From CAZVWJ01 sp964631325 (GTDB lineage: Bacteria; T1Sed10-126), in NCBI GenBank assembly GCA_964631325.1, contig CAZVWJ010000006.1, forward strand, positions 30,510 to 94,509: 64,000 nt of DNA, in the 5' to 3' direction. Numbering within the stretch: position 1 is the stretch's first letter; each line of letters starts with the position of its first letter. Shown piece after piece: positions 36,906-45,655 of the stretch. Position numbers and translations under genes: made by a program. The notes beneath the pieces were generated by a model. It saw only the letters and a list, made by a program, of their open reading frames with translations, was not told the DNA's origin and did no database searches.

Positions 36906-37054
36906 GTACCCCCCCGATTTGTTACTCCCTGGACCCCTTGAAGCGATTTTTGGTCCCTCCGCTCAATTCTCTTATACAACTAATCCGGTTTAACAGTTAT
37001 AATTATTGTCTCTCATAAACCTGCACTAACCAATGAAAATATTGAGGTGATATT

Positions 37055-39811
37055 GTGAATTATTCAGAAACTATTAATTTACCCCGGACTGATTTTTCTA
37101 TGAAGGCCGATCTCAGTGAAAATGAACCGGATCGGGTTGAAGATTGGCAGAAAAATAATCTTTATCAAAAAATGATTGAAAATCGTGAGAAGAATCAAAA
37201 ATTTATTCTTCACGATGGCCCGCCGTACGCAAATGGTGATATTCACATTGGCCATGCATTAAATAAAATATTGAAAGACATCCTGGTTAAATTTAAAAAC
37301 CTCCTGGGATACCAGGCCCCATATGTCCCTGGTTGGGATTGTCACGGTTTGCCCATAGAACATAAAGTTACGACTTCGAGCCCCGAATTAAAAGAGTCGG
37401 GCACTAAAGCTATTCGAAAAGCCTGTCGGGATTATTCGCTGAAATACGTGGATCTACAACGTGACCAGTTCATTCGCCTTGGCGTTACCGGGGCCTGGGA
37501 AGAGCCGTATCTTACGCTTGACCCTGAGTATGAGGCCGAAATTTTGCGTTCATTTCTCCGCCTGGTAAATAAAGGTTATATTTACCGGCAACTGAAGCCG
37601 ATTCACTGGTGCTGGGATTGTGAAACGGCGCTCGCCGAAGCTGAAGTTGAATACGATTCCTTAAAATCTCCCTCCATTTATGTAGATTTTCCCGTAATTG
37701 ATGATCCCGACCACGTTCTTAAATCCCGGGACGCTAATGTTATGATCTGGACTACAACTCCCTGGACTATTCCCGCTAACGTGGCAATTGCTGTTCATCC
37801 CGAAGTTAGTTACGTTGAATTTCGGGCTCCGGATGGTCAGACCCGGGTGGTCGCTGAAAGATTGCTGGCTCCCACGGTTGATCGTCAGGAGTGGACAACT
37901 GCCGACCTTGATATTCTGCAAACTCTCCCCGGCGAAAAATTAGCCGGCCTTGTCTGTGCGCATCCCTTAGTGGAAGACCGAGCTTCCCGGCTTTTAACCG
38001 CGGATCTGGTTACACTGGAACAGGGGACCGGCTGTGTTCATATCGCTCCGGGTCACGGTCAGGAAGATTATGAAATTGGCATTGAGAATGATTTGCCCGT
38101 TCTTTCTCCGGTTAACTCACAGGGAAGATACACTGAGGATTATCCACCTGAAGCGGGGGAACATGTGCTTGACGCTGATGAAAGGATTGTGGAAGAACTT
38201 GATCGGGTCGGAGCTCTATTTCATGAGGAAACTCTGGAACACTCTTATCCCTTCTGCTGGCGCTGTGGGAAACCGGTTATTTTTAGGGCCACTCCCCAGT
38301 GGTTTATGGACGTGGACCACGAGGAACTTCGGGACCGGGTCCTTGATTCCCTGGATGAAATTAGTTGGGTGCCGGCCCGGGGGCGAAGAAGGTTTCAGTC
38401 AATGGTTGAGGAAAGACCCGATTGGTGCTTGTCCCGGCAGAGAGACTGGGGTGTTCCCATCCCCGCCGTGATCTGTGAAAAATGTGGGGAAGCGCTGCTT
38501 CCCCCCGAGTTGATTGAAGCTTTGATTAAATTGGTTGAGACGGAAGGATCTGACGTCTGGTTTGAAAGTAACGTGGAAAGATTTTTACCCGCTTCCTTCA
38601 ATTGCCCCGAGTGTGGAAACCACGATTTCCGTAAGTCTGAAGATATTCTCGACGTCTGGTTTGACTCCGGGGTCAGTCATGAAGCGGTCCTTAACGACAA
38701 ATTTGATCTAAAATGGCCGGCTGATGTCTATCTGGAAGGGAGTGATCAGCACCGGGGGTGGTTTCAGCTTTCTATGCTTCCCTCAATGGCCCTGGAGGGA
38801 CGTTCACCGTTTGATGAGATTATTACCCACGGCTTTGTTGTTGATGAAAATGGCCGAAAAATGAGTAAATCCGAGGGTAACGTGGTCTCTCCCCAGGAAA
38901 TCGTAGATAATGACGGCGCTGATATTCTGCGACTCTGGGTGGCCAGCGAAGATTACCACGAGGACCTCTGTATGAGTAAAGAACTGCTGGAACAGATAAA
39001 AACTCGTTACCGGCGGATTCGAAATACTTGTAAATTTTTCCTCGGAAATCTCCAGGATATGGAAGAGTTTGATCCGGCCGAGGATTTGCTTGCTCCGACA
39101 AACTTGCATCCGATTGATCGCTGGTTTCTGGATGAATTATTTGGTCTTATTCATCGGGTGACCCGGGCTTATGAAGAACGTGATTTTCACCGGGCAATGA
39201 ATGAAGTGAATAATTTTTGCGCCCGGGAAGCCTCCTCGCTGTTTCTGGATATTGTTAAGGACCGGCTTTATTGTGAAGGAGCTGATTCTTTTGGTAGACG
39301 CAGTGCCCAGACTGCAATTTATCACGGGTTATCAACAATTACCAGGCTTATCGCCCCTGTTCTTGTATTTACGGCTGACGAAGTCTGGGAACAGTTTAAT
39401 TCGGGTTCTGTTCACCTGAGTGATTGGCCCGAAGCGGACTCGGAGTGGGAAGCAACTCAGGTGGCCGAAGATTTTGATCGCCTCCGGCAAGTCAGGGAAG
39501 AAGTTATGCGAGAAATTGAGGTAGCTGATGAAATTGATGAAACCGATCAGGCGGTGGTGACAATCTTCTGGCCTAAAGTTGAAAGCCTCCTCGCCGAATA
39601 CGAGGAAATTCTTGCCGAATGGTTTATTGTCGCAGAGGTTAATGTGATCCGGGGAACTGAGACTAAGGAAATTGAGGTTGAATCGGCGGAATTTGATAAG
39701 TGTGCCCGTTGCTGGCGGTTTCGCGAGGACGTAATCCAACGCCGGGAGTATGAGAATGATTTGCTTTGTTCACGCTGTTACGAGGTTCTTCAGGACCGGG
39801 AAGATAAGTGA
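37055..39811 (+). CDS. ileS: Isoleucyl-tRNA synthetase
   Basis: 918 residues, class I, bacterial type with C-terminal zinc finger. HIGH motif in GDIHIGHALNKIL, KMSKS motif in GRKMSKSEGNVVS, editing domain TTTPWTIPANVAIAVH and zinc ligands CARCWRFRED with LCSRCYEVL. GTG start with GAGGTG upstream. Many Bacillota regulate ileS by a T-box leader; the 150 bases after the flgM terminator show no T-box signature. The next gene, lspA, follows after repeats. Confidence 0.97.
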   Translation: MNYSETINLPRTDFSMKADLSENEPDRVEDWQKNNLYQKMIENREKNQKFILHDGPPYANGDIHIGHALNKILKDILVKFKNLLGYQAPYVPGWDCHGLPIEHKVTTSSPELKESGTKAIRKACRDYSLKYVDLQRDQFIRLGVTGAWEEPYLTLDPEYEAEILRSFLRLVNKGYIYRQLKPIHWCWDCETALAEAEVEYDSLKSPSIYVDFPVIDDPDHVLKSRDANVMIWTTTPWTIPANVAIAVHPEVSYVEFRAPDGQTRVVAERLLAPTVDRQEWTTADLDILQTLPGEKLAGLVCAHPLVEDRASRLLTADLVTLEQGTGCVHIAPGHGQEDYEIGIENDLPVLSPVNSQGRYTEDYPPEAGEHVLDADERIVEELDRVGALFHEETLEHSYPFCWRCGKPVIFRATPQWFMDVDHEELRDRVLDSLDEISWVPARGRRRFQSMVEERPDWCLSRQRDWGVPIPAVICEKCGEALLPPELIEALIKLVETEGSDVWFESNVERFLPASFNCPECGNHDFRKSEDILDVWFDSGVSHEAVLNDKFDLKWPADVYLEGSDQHRGWFQLSMLPSMALEGRSPFDEIITHGFVVDENGRKMSKSEGNVVSPQEIVDNDGADILRLWVASEDYHEDLCMSKELLEQIKTRYRRIRNTCKFFLGNLQDMEEFDPAEDLLAPTNLHPIDRWFLDELFGLIHRVTRAYEERDFHRAMNEVNNFCAREASSLFLDIVKDRLYCEGADSFGRRSAQTAIYHGLSTITRLIAPVLVFTADEVWEQFNSGSVHLSDWPEADSEWEATQVAEDFDRLRQVREEVMREIEVADEIDETDQAVVTIFWPKVESLLAEYEEILAEWFIVAEVNVIRGTETKEIEVESAEFDKCARCWRFREDVIQRREYENDLLCSRCYEVLQDREDK

Positions 39812-39861
39812 TATTGTACGTTCTAACGCCCATTATTTCTCAGAACAATATCTCTGAGTCC

Positions 39862-39947
39862 TCTATAAACACTCTTCCCCCTTGACGGGGGGAAACGGGT
39901 TTTAAAGTTCTTCTGTAATTTAAAGGCTGGGTTAAAGACCTTTTTAG
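39862..39947 (+). repeat. Dispersed intergenic repeat, copy 7, interrupted by the structured element
   Basis: CACTCTTCCCCCTTGACGGG, then GGTTTTAAAGTTCTTCTGTA and GGGTTAAAGACCTTTTTAG, where copies 5 and 8 continue with AGTGG or AGTAGG. Here that continuation (AGTGG) appears only after the structured element, at 40197. The repeat was therefore cut by insertion. Confidence 0.75.
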
Positions 39948-40192
39948 CCCGAATTATGCATGAAATTTTCGATTTCATGCATAATTCGTCCCTACGGGAC
40001 AGCCGTCAGGCTTGAACCGTTAAATAAATCGAGTTGTAATACAAAATCAGATTTTACAGGGTGTACTCGTGAGTTAATATCATTTAGCCTGCCGGCTGGG
40101 CTAACCCAGCTGGCAATGGCCGTTTTGTGGCCATTGACGGCTGTCTTTCAGACGAAGTATGCACGGCTGTTTTTTGTCGTGCATACTTCGGG
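39948..40192 (+). mobile_element. Structured palindrome-ended element, copy 1
   Basis: 245 bases starting CCCGAA and ending TTCGGG, with TTAG on both sides. Left end: 16-base-pair hairpin (39950-39965 with 39973-39988). Then GTCCC-TAC-GGGAC. A ten-base arm GACAGCCGTC pairs with GACGGCTGTC near 40135. Inside are TGCCGGCTGGG/CCCAGCTGGCA and AATGGCC/GGCCATT hairpins. Right end: 13-base-pair hairpin (40153-40165 with 40178-40190). The two ends are inverted repeats of each other (CCCGAATTATGCATGA against CCCGAAGTATGCACGA). It encodes no protein of note. Copy 2 is at 56288-56533. It ends 41 bases before lspA. Confidence 0.8.
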
Positions 40193-40233
40193 TTAGAGTG
40201 GTCTTATCTCTAAAATTGCTTGTGGGAAAAATT

Positions 40234-40746
40234 ATGATTGAAAAACGGTCGAATAATAAAGTCTCGTTTACTAATCTGGTGACTGCTTATAGTCTTTGCC
40301 TGGTGGTTTTTGCCGCCGATCAGATGACTAAATTGGTGGTAGAAAATAATTTAATTTTTCCCCGCGGCCGGCTTGAAATTATTTCTTTCTGGAATTTATT
40401 AAACCTGGTTTATATCCAGAACCCCGGCGCAGCCTGGGGAATTTTACCCGGCTTCCGGCTGTTATTTATCTCGGCTGCCGTTGCAGTTTGTCTGGGCTGT
40501 ATCTGGGTTTTACATAATTTTTCTCGCCAGGAAGTAAGGTTCCCCTTGGCTTTGCTGCTGGCCGGAGGTATGGGAAATATGGTTGATCGGCTTTTCCTGG
40601 CCAATGGGGTAGTCGATTTCGTTGACCTGGGGGTATGGACGTATCGCTGGCCTGCCTTTAATCTTGCTGACGCCGCTCTTTCTGTTTCCGTTCTCTGGCT
40701 GATAAAGTTAATATTAATTAATAATTGGCCCCGGGAAGATGTGTGA
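40234..40746 (+). CDS. lspA: Lipoprotein signal peptidase
   Basis: 170 residues from the ATG at 40234; the open frame begins earlier, inside the structured element, but that part is not LspA-like. Four membrane segments. Conserved motifs: AADQMTKLVVE, NPGAAWGILPG, GGMGNMVDRLFLANGVVDFV and FNLADAALSVSV, the last two supplying the catalytic Asp pair. It cleaves prolipoprotein signal peptides. Its stop overlaps the rluD start by eight bases. Confidence 0.94.
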   Translation: MIEKRSNNKVSFTNLVTAYSLCLVVFAADQMTKLVVENNLIFPRGRLEIISFWNLLNLVYIQNPGAAWGILPGFRLLFISAAVAVCLGCIWVLHNFSRQEVRFPLALLLAGGMGNMVDRLFLANGVVDFVDLGVWTYRWPAFNLADAALSVSVLWLIKLILINNWPREDV

Positions 40747-41644
40747 AACTCTTGTTGTAGATCAAACTGATAGAATAGATAAATACCTTGCCTCCCAACT
40801 TCCTCATTCAAGAAGCTTAATTCAGGATTTTATAAAACAAGGAAGGGTTTTTGAGGGTGGGGTCCCCGTAAACGACAAAAGCTTAACCGTTGAAAAAGGG
40901 GATTCTATTGAAGTCGTATTCCCGGATAATGATTCCGAGGGAGATATTAAACCCGAGGGTAAACCTCTTGAAGTTCTCTATAAAGATGAGTATCTGTTGG
41001 CTGTAAATAAACCATCGGGTATAATTGTTCATCCCGCTGGTGTGGCCGGAAGTAAAAACGCCCGGTTTTCCGGTACCCTGGTAAACAGATTATTGTATTA
41101 TTATCCCCGGTTGGCGGAGGTTGATTCCCGCCGCCGGGCCGGTTTGGTTCACCGGTTGGATAAAGGAACCAGTGGAGTCATTCTCGTGGCTCGCCAGGAT
41201 AAAATATTAAAACAGCTCCAGGATCAGTTTAAACAAAAATTAGTTGATAAAACTTATCGTGCCATTAGTTGTGGTCAGCTTTCGGAGACTTCAGTTCAAG
41301 TTGAAGTTCCCCTGGGACCGAAAAACAATAATCCTTTGCTCCGGCAACCTGACCCCGCAGGTAAATCTGCAACAACCAAATTTATTAAAAAAGGGGCGGG
41401 CGTGGGGCGAGTGGCCCTGAAGTGTCTCCCTGTGACCGGTCGAACTCATCAGATTAGAGTTCACCTGAACTATTTAAATCTTCCCGTTCTCGGTGATAAG
41501 AAATATGGAGGCGAACCGGCGGAAAGATTGATGTTACACGCTGAGAAGATAGAGTTTACACATCCTGTTAAATCCGAAAAAATTCTTGTAAATTCTTCAC
41601 CCCCGGAGGTGTTTGAGAAAAGATGGACTTCCTTAACCGGTTAA
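40739..41644 (+). CDS. rluD: RluD-type 23S rRNA pseudouridine synthase
   Basis: 301 residues. N-terminal S4 RNA-binding domain (RIDKYLASQLPHSRSLIQDF) and catalytic domain with GLVHRLDKGTSGVILVA (catalytic Asp) and GRTHQIRVHLNYLNLPVLGD. Immediately after lspA, as in many Bacillota. Its end overlaps the next gene by 22 bases. The exact target uridines are assumed from the family. Confidence 0.93.
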   Translation: MCETLVVDQTDRIDKYLASQLPHSRSLIQDFIKQGRVFEGGVPVNDKSLTVEKGDSIEVVFPDNDSEGDIKPEGKPLEVLYKDEYLLAVNKPSGIIVHPAGVAGSKNARFSGTLVNRLLYYYPRLAEVDSRRRAGLVHRLDKGTSGVILVARQDKILKQLQDQFKQKLVDKTYRAISCGQLSETSVQVEVPLGPKNNNPLLRQPDPAGKSATTKFIKKGAGVGRVALKCLPVTGRTHQIRVHLNYLNLPVLGDKKYGGEPAERLMLHAEKIEFTHPVKSEKILVNSSPPEVFEKRWTSLTG

Positions 41645-42324
41645 CTTCATTCGCAAGATTATTGAAAACTGTAAATTTTCTGTTGGTTTTTATATTAGTT
41701 GGGGTTATTTTTGTTCAACCGGTTTATTCCGCTAATTCGAAAGCTCTTCCTTCGCGCAACAAGATGATAATTCGCCGGCTCCGGGTCGATTTAAAGGCGG
41801 TAAAAAAAAGAAATAGCCGGCTTAAAAGACGGTTGAATAAGTTGCATCGAAAAACCAATAAGCTTTTGCAGCGTTTGCGGCGGGTGGAAAAAAGGTGCAA
41901 CCGAAAGGAGGGAACCCGGGTTGATTCGCAATCCGTTCAGGCAAATACTGAGCCACGGGATGAAATATTAAAAAGATATAGTTTCTCCCCGCAACCGGAT
42001 ACCCCGAATCGGGAAGACCGTAAACGTGAAATTAGAATGTTACGTAAAAGAATTGTTGGGGTTAACAAACCCAACCCCGGGTTAAAATGGGAATATGGCC
42101 CCCACCGTTCCTACCCGGTCCTTCGGGAACCTCTCTCCGTTAAAATAAAAAAAGTTATCACTAACATTGATTCTTTAACCAGACTTGCGCATCAGTTTTA
42201 TCTGGATGCTCGTTATTGGAAATTACTTCATGAATACAACCGGGACCGGCTGAATTCTCCTGATAATTTACCAACCGGTAAAAAAATAATTCTCCCTTCT
42301 CTGGAAGAATTAAAATCCCAATAA
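41623..42324 (+). CDS. Exported basic protein with a LysM-like C-terminal segment
   Basis: 233 residues. One hydrophobic segment (about residues 19-36, LLVFILVGVIFVQP) acts as signal or anchor. A very basic, Arg/Lys-rich helical region follows (about 50-95). The C-terminal 60 residues (SLTRLAHQFYLDARYWKLLH, then NLPTGKKIILPSLEEL) resemble a LysM-type repeat with the WxxLxxxN and P-G-xx-I-x-LP pattern. It may bind cell wall. It overlaps rluD by 22 bases and precedes rph by 18. Confidence 0.7.
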   Translation: MDFLNRLTSFARLLKTVNFLLVFILVGVIFVQPVYSANSKALPSRNKMIIRRLRVDLKAVKKRNSRLKRRLNKLHRKTNKLLQRLRRVEKRCNRKEGTRVDSQSVQANTEPRDEILKRYSFSPQPDTPNREDRKREIRMLRKRIVGVNKPNPGLKWEYGPHRSYPVLREPLSVKIKKVITNIDSLTRLAHQFYLDARYWKLLHEYNRDRLNSPDNLPTGKKIILPSLEELKSQ

Positions 42325-42342
42325 ATTGTGTAGGTGATTTTT

Positions 42343-43065
42343 GTGCGACCTGATGGCAGAGATAATGATGACTTGCGAGAAGTTGAAATAGAGACGGATT
42401 TTGTAGTTTATCCTGAGGGGTCTGTCCTTGTTTCTACGGGACGGACCAGGGTTCTCTGCAATGCTTCGATTGACGAGAGCCAGCCCTATCACCTCCAGGA
42501 TACCAATCAGGGGTGGGCGACCGCTGAATATAACATGCTTCCTCGTTCGGCTCCACACCGCCAGGTGCGGGAAGTTGTTCGAGGCCGGCGCAAGGGCCGA
42601 ACCCATGAAATCCAGCGGCTGGTCGGGCGAACATTTCGAGCCGTCCTTGACCTTAATAAACTCGGCCCGCGGACGATATGGGTTGATTGTGATGTTCTTC
42701 AAGCTGATGGTGGAACCCGCACGGCTTCCATCACCGGGGGATTTGTGGCTTTGAAGATGGCAGTAAATCATTTGCTTCGAAAAGGTCGAATAGAGGAGGA
42801 TCCCGTTCGGGAATGGTTAGCCGGAGTGAGCGTCGGTCGGGTGGATGGAGAAATATTGCTTGATTTAAACTACGAAGAGGATAATAAAGCTGATGTGGAT
42901 ATGAATTTTGCCGTCACCGGTTCGGGGCAAATTGCTGAAATCCAGGCGTCCGGGGAGGAAGCCTTGTTTACTCCCGGAGAATACTCACGTTTTTTTGAAC
43001 TGGCCCGGTCCGGGATAGAAGATTTAATCGAAGTGCAAAAACAGACCCTGGAGTCAAAAAATTGA
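42343..43065 (+). CDS. rph: Ribonuclease PH
   Basis: 240 residues from the GTG at 42343 (AGGTGA five bases upstream); the frame also opens at a GTG at 42334. Begins VRPDGRDNDDLREVEIE. Core motifs: EGSVLVSTGRTRVLCNASI, YNMLPRSAPHR, GRKKGRTHEI-like GRRKGRTHEIQRL, and TASITGGFVALKMA. A phosphorolytic 3'-5' exoribonuclease that trims tRNA 3' ends. It precedes rdgB, its usual neighbour, across a repeat. Confidence 0.96.
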   Translation: MRPDGRDNDDLREVEIETDFVVYPEGSVLVSTGRTRVLCNASIDESQPYHLQDTNQGWATAEYNMLPRSAPHRQVREVVRGRRKGRTHEIQRLVGRTFRAVLDLNKLGPRTIWVDCDVLQADGGTRTASITGGFVALKMAVNHLLRKGRIEEDPVREWLAGVSVGRVDGEILLDLNYEEDNKADVDMNFAVTGSGQIAEIQASGEEALFTPGEYSRFFELARSGIEDLIEVQKQTLESKN

Positions 43066-43074
43066 TGAATCCCT

Positions 43075-43203
43075 TCCAAAAACTCTTCCCCTTCGACGGG
43101 GGAAGGCCTGTGGCGTGTACGCGTTATCTAGATGGGGGTGAAAACGGTTTTTAAAGGTCTTCAGGGATTTAAAATCTGGGTTAAGGACCTTTTTAGAGTG
43201 GAC
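43075..43203. repeat. Dispersed intergenic repeat, copy 8
   Basis: ACTCTTCCCCTTCGACGGGG, GTGGCGTGTACGCGTTATCT, AGATGGGGGTGAAAACGGTT, then AAAGGTCTTCAGGGATTTAA and AGGACCTTTTTAGAGTGGAC. It gives the uninterrupted right half that copies 7 and 10 lack, so it serves as the empty-site reference for the structured element. Confidence 0.8.
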
Positions 43204-43205
43204 TC

Positions 43206-43814
43206 ATGAATGAAATTTTAATTGCCACCGGGAATCAGCATAAATTCCGGGAAATCGCCGGAGAGTTTGAAGAGATTGATATAAACCCCCTCTCCTTGTC
43301 TCAATTTGAGATTGAATTGGAACGTCCCGAATCTGGTAAAGATTACCTCGAAAACGCCCGGATAAAAGCTGATGAGGCTTTTGATAAATCCGGGGTAAAT
43401 TCTCTGGCCGATGATTCCGGTCTCGAAGTGGATGCTCTGGATGGAGCGCCGGGGATTTACTCGGATCGCTGGGCTGGAGAAAATGCCGGCCCGGGCGAGC
43501 AAAATCAGTATTTGCTTGATAAATTGGAAGGGGTTGAAAAAAAGAGCAGAATAGCACGTTATGTCTGTGAAATGGTTGTCGTCGGAAACCCGGGACTGAT
43601 TTTTCATACCCGGGGCGAGTGTGAGGGGCGAATAGCTTTTGAGCCCCGGGGCGAGGGAGGCTTTGGTTATGACCCGGTTTTTGAAGTTAAAGAGGCCGAC
43701 TGGAAGACTTTTGGAGAACTCCCCGCCCGGGTTAAAAATTGGCTGAGCCATCGGGCTCTGGCCCTGAACAAACTAATTAGCTCAATCCGTAAAAAACAGG
43801 CAGAAAACGGTTGA
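43206..43814 (+). CDS. rdgB: XTP/dITP pyrophosphatase
   Basis: 202 residues, Ham1 family. Motifs: LIATGNQHKFREI, NARIKADEAF, SLADDSGLEVDALDGAPGIY and GEGGFGYDPVF, then SHRALALNKL. It hydrolyses non-canonical purine triphosphates to monophosphates. The ATG lies directly at the end of a dispersed repeat, so its promoter or ribosome site may come from repeat sequence. Confidence 0.96.
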   Translation: MNEILIATGNQHKFREIAGEFEEIDINPLSLSQFEIELERPESGKDYLENARIKADEAFDKSGVNSLADDSGLEVDALDGAPGIYSDRWAGENAGPGEQNQYLLDKLEGVEKKSRIARYVCEMVVVGNPGLIFHTRGECEGRIAFEPRGEGGFGYDPVFEVKEADWKTFGELPARVKNWLSHRALALNKLISSIRKKQAENG

Positions 43815-43836
43815 ACACAGAGGTTGATAAAAAAAT

Positions 43837-44568
43837 ATGAATTTTAACGATTCTCAGGGAGTTTTTCGACGCGCTTTAATTACGCTTCTTGTGCCTCCGT
43901 TTGTTGGTATGATTGTTGTAGTGCTCTTGATGGTTGGTATGTACTGGTCCAGTTTGAATATCTTATTTGAGACCTTTTCCCACCATTATCAGATATTTCA
44001 GCAATTCATTCGGGAATTTCGTTATTATGCGGGGTTGGTAGGTTTTGCCCTGGCAATGGGGATTATCCTGGTTTTGCTTTTTGGGGTATATTTTCTCAAT
44101 TTTTTTGTGGAACCTCTGGAAAAATTACAGGAAATTGTTGAATCGGGTTTTGAAAGTGATGAGAGCCTGGCTGTGCGATTAAAAGGCTGGGTTTACTATC
44201 AGTTGCGTCAGCGGTTGTTACTGCTGGTAATTGCGGGAATGGTCTTAACTTTCCTGTTAATGGCCAGTCTGTATGTCCTCAGTCTGAATTATCTGTTAGG
44301 ATTTTCTATTCTGGAATCCGGAAATTTAGAGAAAATAATAACGGTTTTGCGTTATTACGGAAGCCTAACCTTCTTTGCCTTGATTCTTAGTGGAATATTA
44401 ATCCTCTTGATTTCTCTGCGGCGATTAAAAGAAGTTGTAGGGATTAATAATGATGAGTTAAATCAAGTAAAAGACGATATAAAAAAGGGCCACGTAGATC
44501 TTGATTCACTTGGTGAAGAGATGGACCGGGCTATTCTCGAAGCGGATATCGAAGCAATGACCGAATAA
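43837..44568 (+). CDS. Four-helix integral membrane protein, unknown
   Basis: 243 residues. Four strongly hydrophobic segments (about 14-36, 65-88, 130-153 and 178-197), arranged as two similar halves: each has a membrane pair enclosing a loop with a (F/L)RYY(A/G) motif (FREFRYYAGLVGF and KIITVLRYYGSLTF). This suggests an internal duplication. The C-terminal 45 residues are acidic and cytoplasmic in character. No enzyme motif is seen. It lies 29 bases before another unknown membrane-anchored gene. Confidence 0.72.
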   Translation: MNFNDSQGVFRRALITLLVPPFVGMIVVVLLMVGMYWSSLNILFETFSHHYQIFQQFIREFRYYAGLVGFALAMGIILVLLFGVYFLNFFVEPLEKLQEIVESGFESDESLAVRLKGWVYYQLRQRLLLLVIAGMVLTFLLMASLYVLSLNYLLGFSILESGNLEKIITVLRYYGSLTFFALILSGILILLISLRRLKEVVGINNDELNQVKDDIKKGHVDLDSLGEEMDRAILEADIEAMTE

Positions 44569-44596
44569 ACTACCTGGTTGGTGGTGATTACTTTTA

Positions 44597-45586
44597 ATGG
44601 CGTCTGAAGAACAAAAATCAAATGGCTCGGGCATGAATTCCTGGTCTTATGAACCCGGGGAAGAAGCAATGATAATTATCCGGGGTTCCGCCCCCCAGTA
44701 TTCCGTTACTTTTCTTGCTCTCCTTCAGGTGAGCGTGGATCCGGAAGAAAAAAATTTGATTGATTTAACTCTGCTTGCCGAGGAAAAAGGAAAACGTGTC
44801 CGGGGGTTTGATCTTACCCGACCGCCTGGAAAAATAAAAAAAGAACTGACGAATCTTCTGGAACGGATAACTGAACCCGGGGTTCTCAAGGATAGTTCGC
44901 GGGTTCGTTCTAATTTTAGACGGATTTTTGGTCAGAGATCCGTGCTTAAAGAACTTGCCGGAAAGTTGCGGCGGGAATATATTTTTGAAACAGAGGAATT
45001 TCTTCGGTCGACGATAGAAAAAGATATATTTACCTCGTCTGATTGTGAAATGGAATTTAGAATCTGTAACTGGAAACCTCCGGTCTCGGAATCTGATTCC
45101 AAAAAGCAAAACAACTCCGCTGAAAAACAAATAGCAGAAGAAATTGAAGAGCCGGTCAAACACCTTCTCTCAGTAGATGCTTGCGTTAAACCGGTCGAGG
45201 GGAAAGAATTGAGGTATCTTCAATTAAAAGATGACATTTTTGTCCGAGTTATTGGCCAGTCTGCTGAAAAAATTAATTCTGCTTTGATTGACGATGAAGC
45301 TCCGGTTGATAATCCCTATTCTCGCCCGATCCCCACACCGGTAGCGGCGATTAAAGTTGGTCCGGGGGCGGGTAAGACTCAATTCTGGGTAAAACTCAAG
45401 CAGGGAGTTTTTGGACGGGGGATTCAACCTTCCTCCACTCAAGTTCGGTTACACGAGACACGTAAAGATAAAAATCCATTGGCTGTAACAATTTTGTATT
45501 TTCTAACAATTTTCGCAACAGTATTTTTTCTGGTAATTTTTCTAATTTTCCTGAATTTTCCCGATTATTTTTTCGTGTTTTTATAA
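44597..45586 (+). CDS. Tail-anchored protein of unknown function
   Basis: 329 residues. No N-terminal signal; the only hydrophobic segment is at the C-terminus (about 300-325, ILYFLTIFATVFFLVIFLIF), as in a tail-anchored protein with a cytoplasmic body. The body has a Lys/Glu-rich middle and a short linker (residues about 155-185). A VGPGAGKTQ stretch looks like a P-loop but its spacing is wrong. Likely co-transcribed with the membrane protein before it. Function unknown. Confidence 0.7.
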   Translation: MASEEQKSNGSGMNSWSYEPGEEAMIIIRGSAPQYSVTFLALLQVSVDPEEKNLIDLTLLAEEKGKRVRGFDLTRPPGKIKKELTNLLERITEPGVLKDSSRVRSNFRRIFGQRSVLKELAGKLRREYIFETEEFLRSTIEKDIFTSSDCEMEFRICNWKPPVSESDSKKQNNSAEKQIAEEIEEPVKHLLSVDACVKPVEGKELRYLQLKDDIFVRVIGQSAEKINSALIDDEAPVDNPYSRPIPTPVAAIKVGPGAGKTQFWVKLKQGVFGRGIQPSSTQVRLHETRKDKNPLAVTILYFLTIFATVFFLVIFLIFLNFPDYFFVFL

Positions 45587-45655
45587 CACCTGAATTCAAC
45601 TCAAAATAACTTTTTTTGGGGGAGGAAAAAGGTATTCAGGTTAGGAGGTATTACT

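Noticed and set aside
36900..37054. T-box leader before ileS (also looked for before alaS)
   Set aside because: No AGGGTGG-type antiterminator motif or specifier-loop layout could be found.
40159..40233. Longer N-terminus for LspA
   Set aside because: It would be read from the right hairpin of the structured element and lacks similarity to LspA.
42310..42771. Minus-strand open frame of 153 codons over rph
   Set aside because: It is the complement of a well-supported RNase PH gene and shows no family features; the same applies to other long antisense frames such as 54577-55419 over dnaJ and 15055-15699 over leuC.
45364..45390. P-loop-like VGPGAGKTQ in the tail-anchored protein at 44597-45586
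   Set aside because: The spacing is one residue short of a Walker A motif and no Walker B motif follows.
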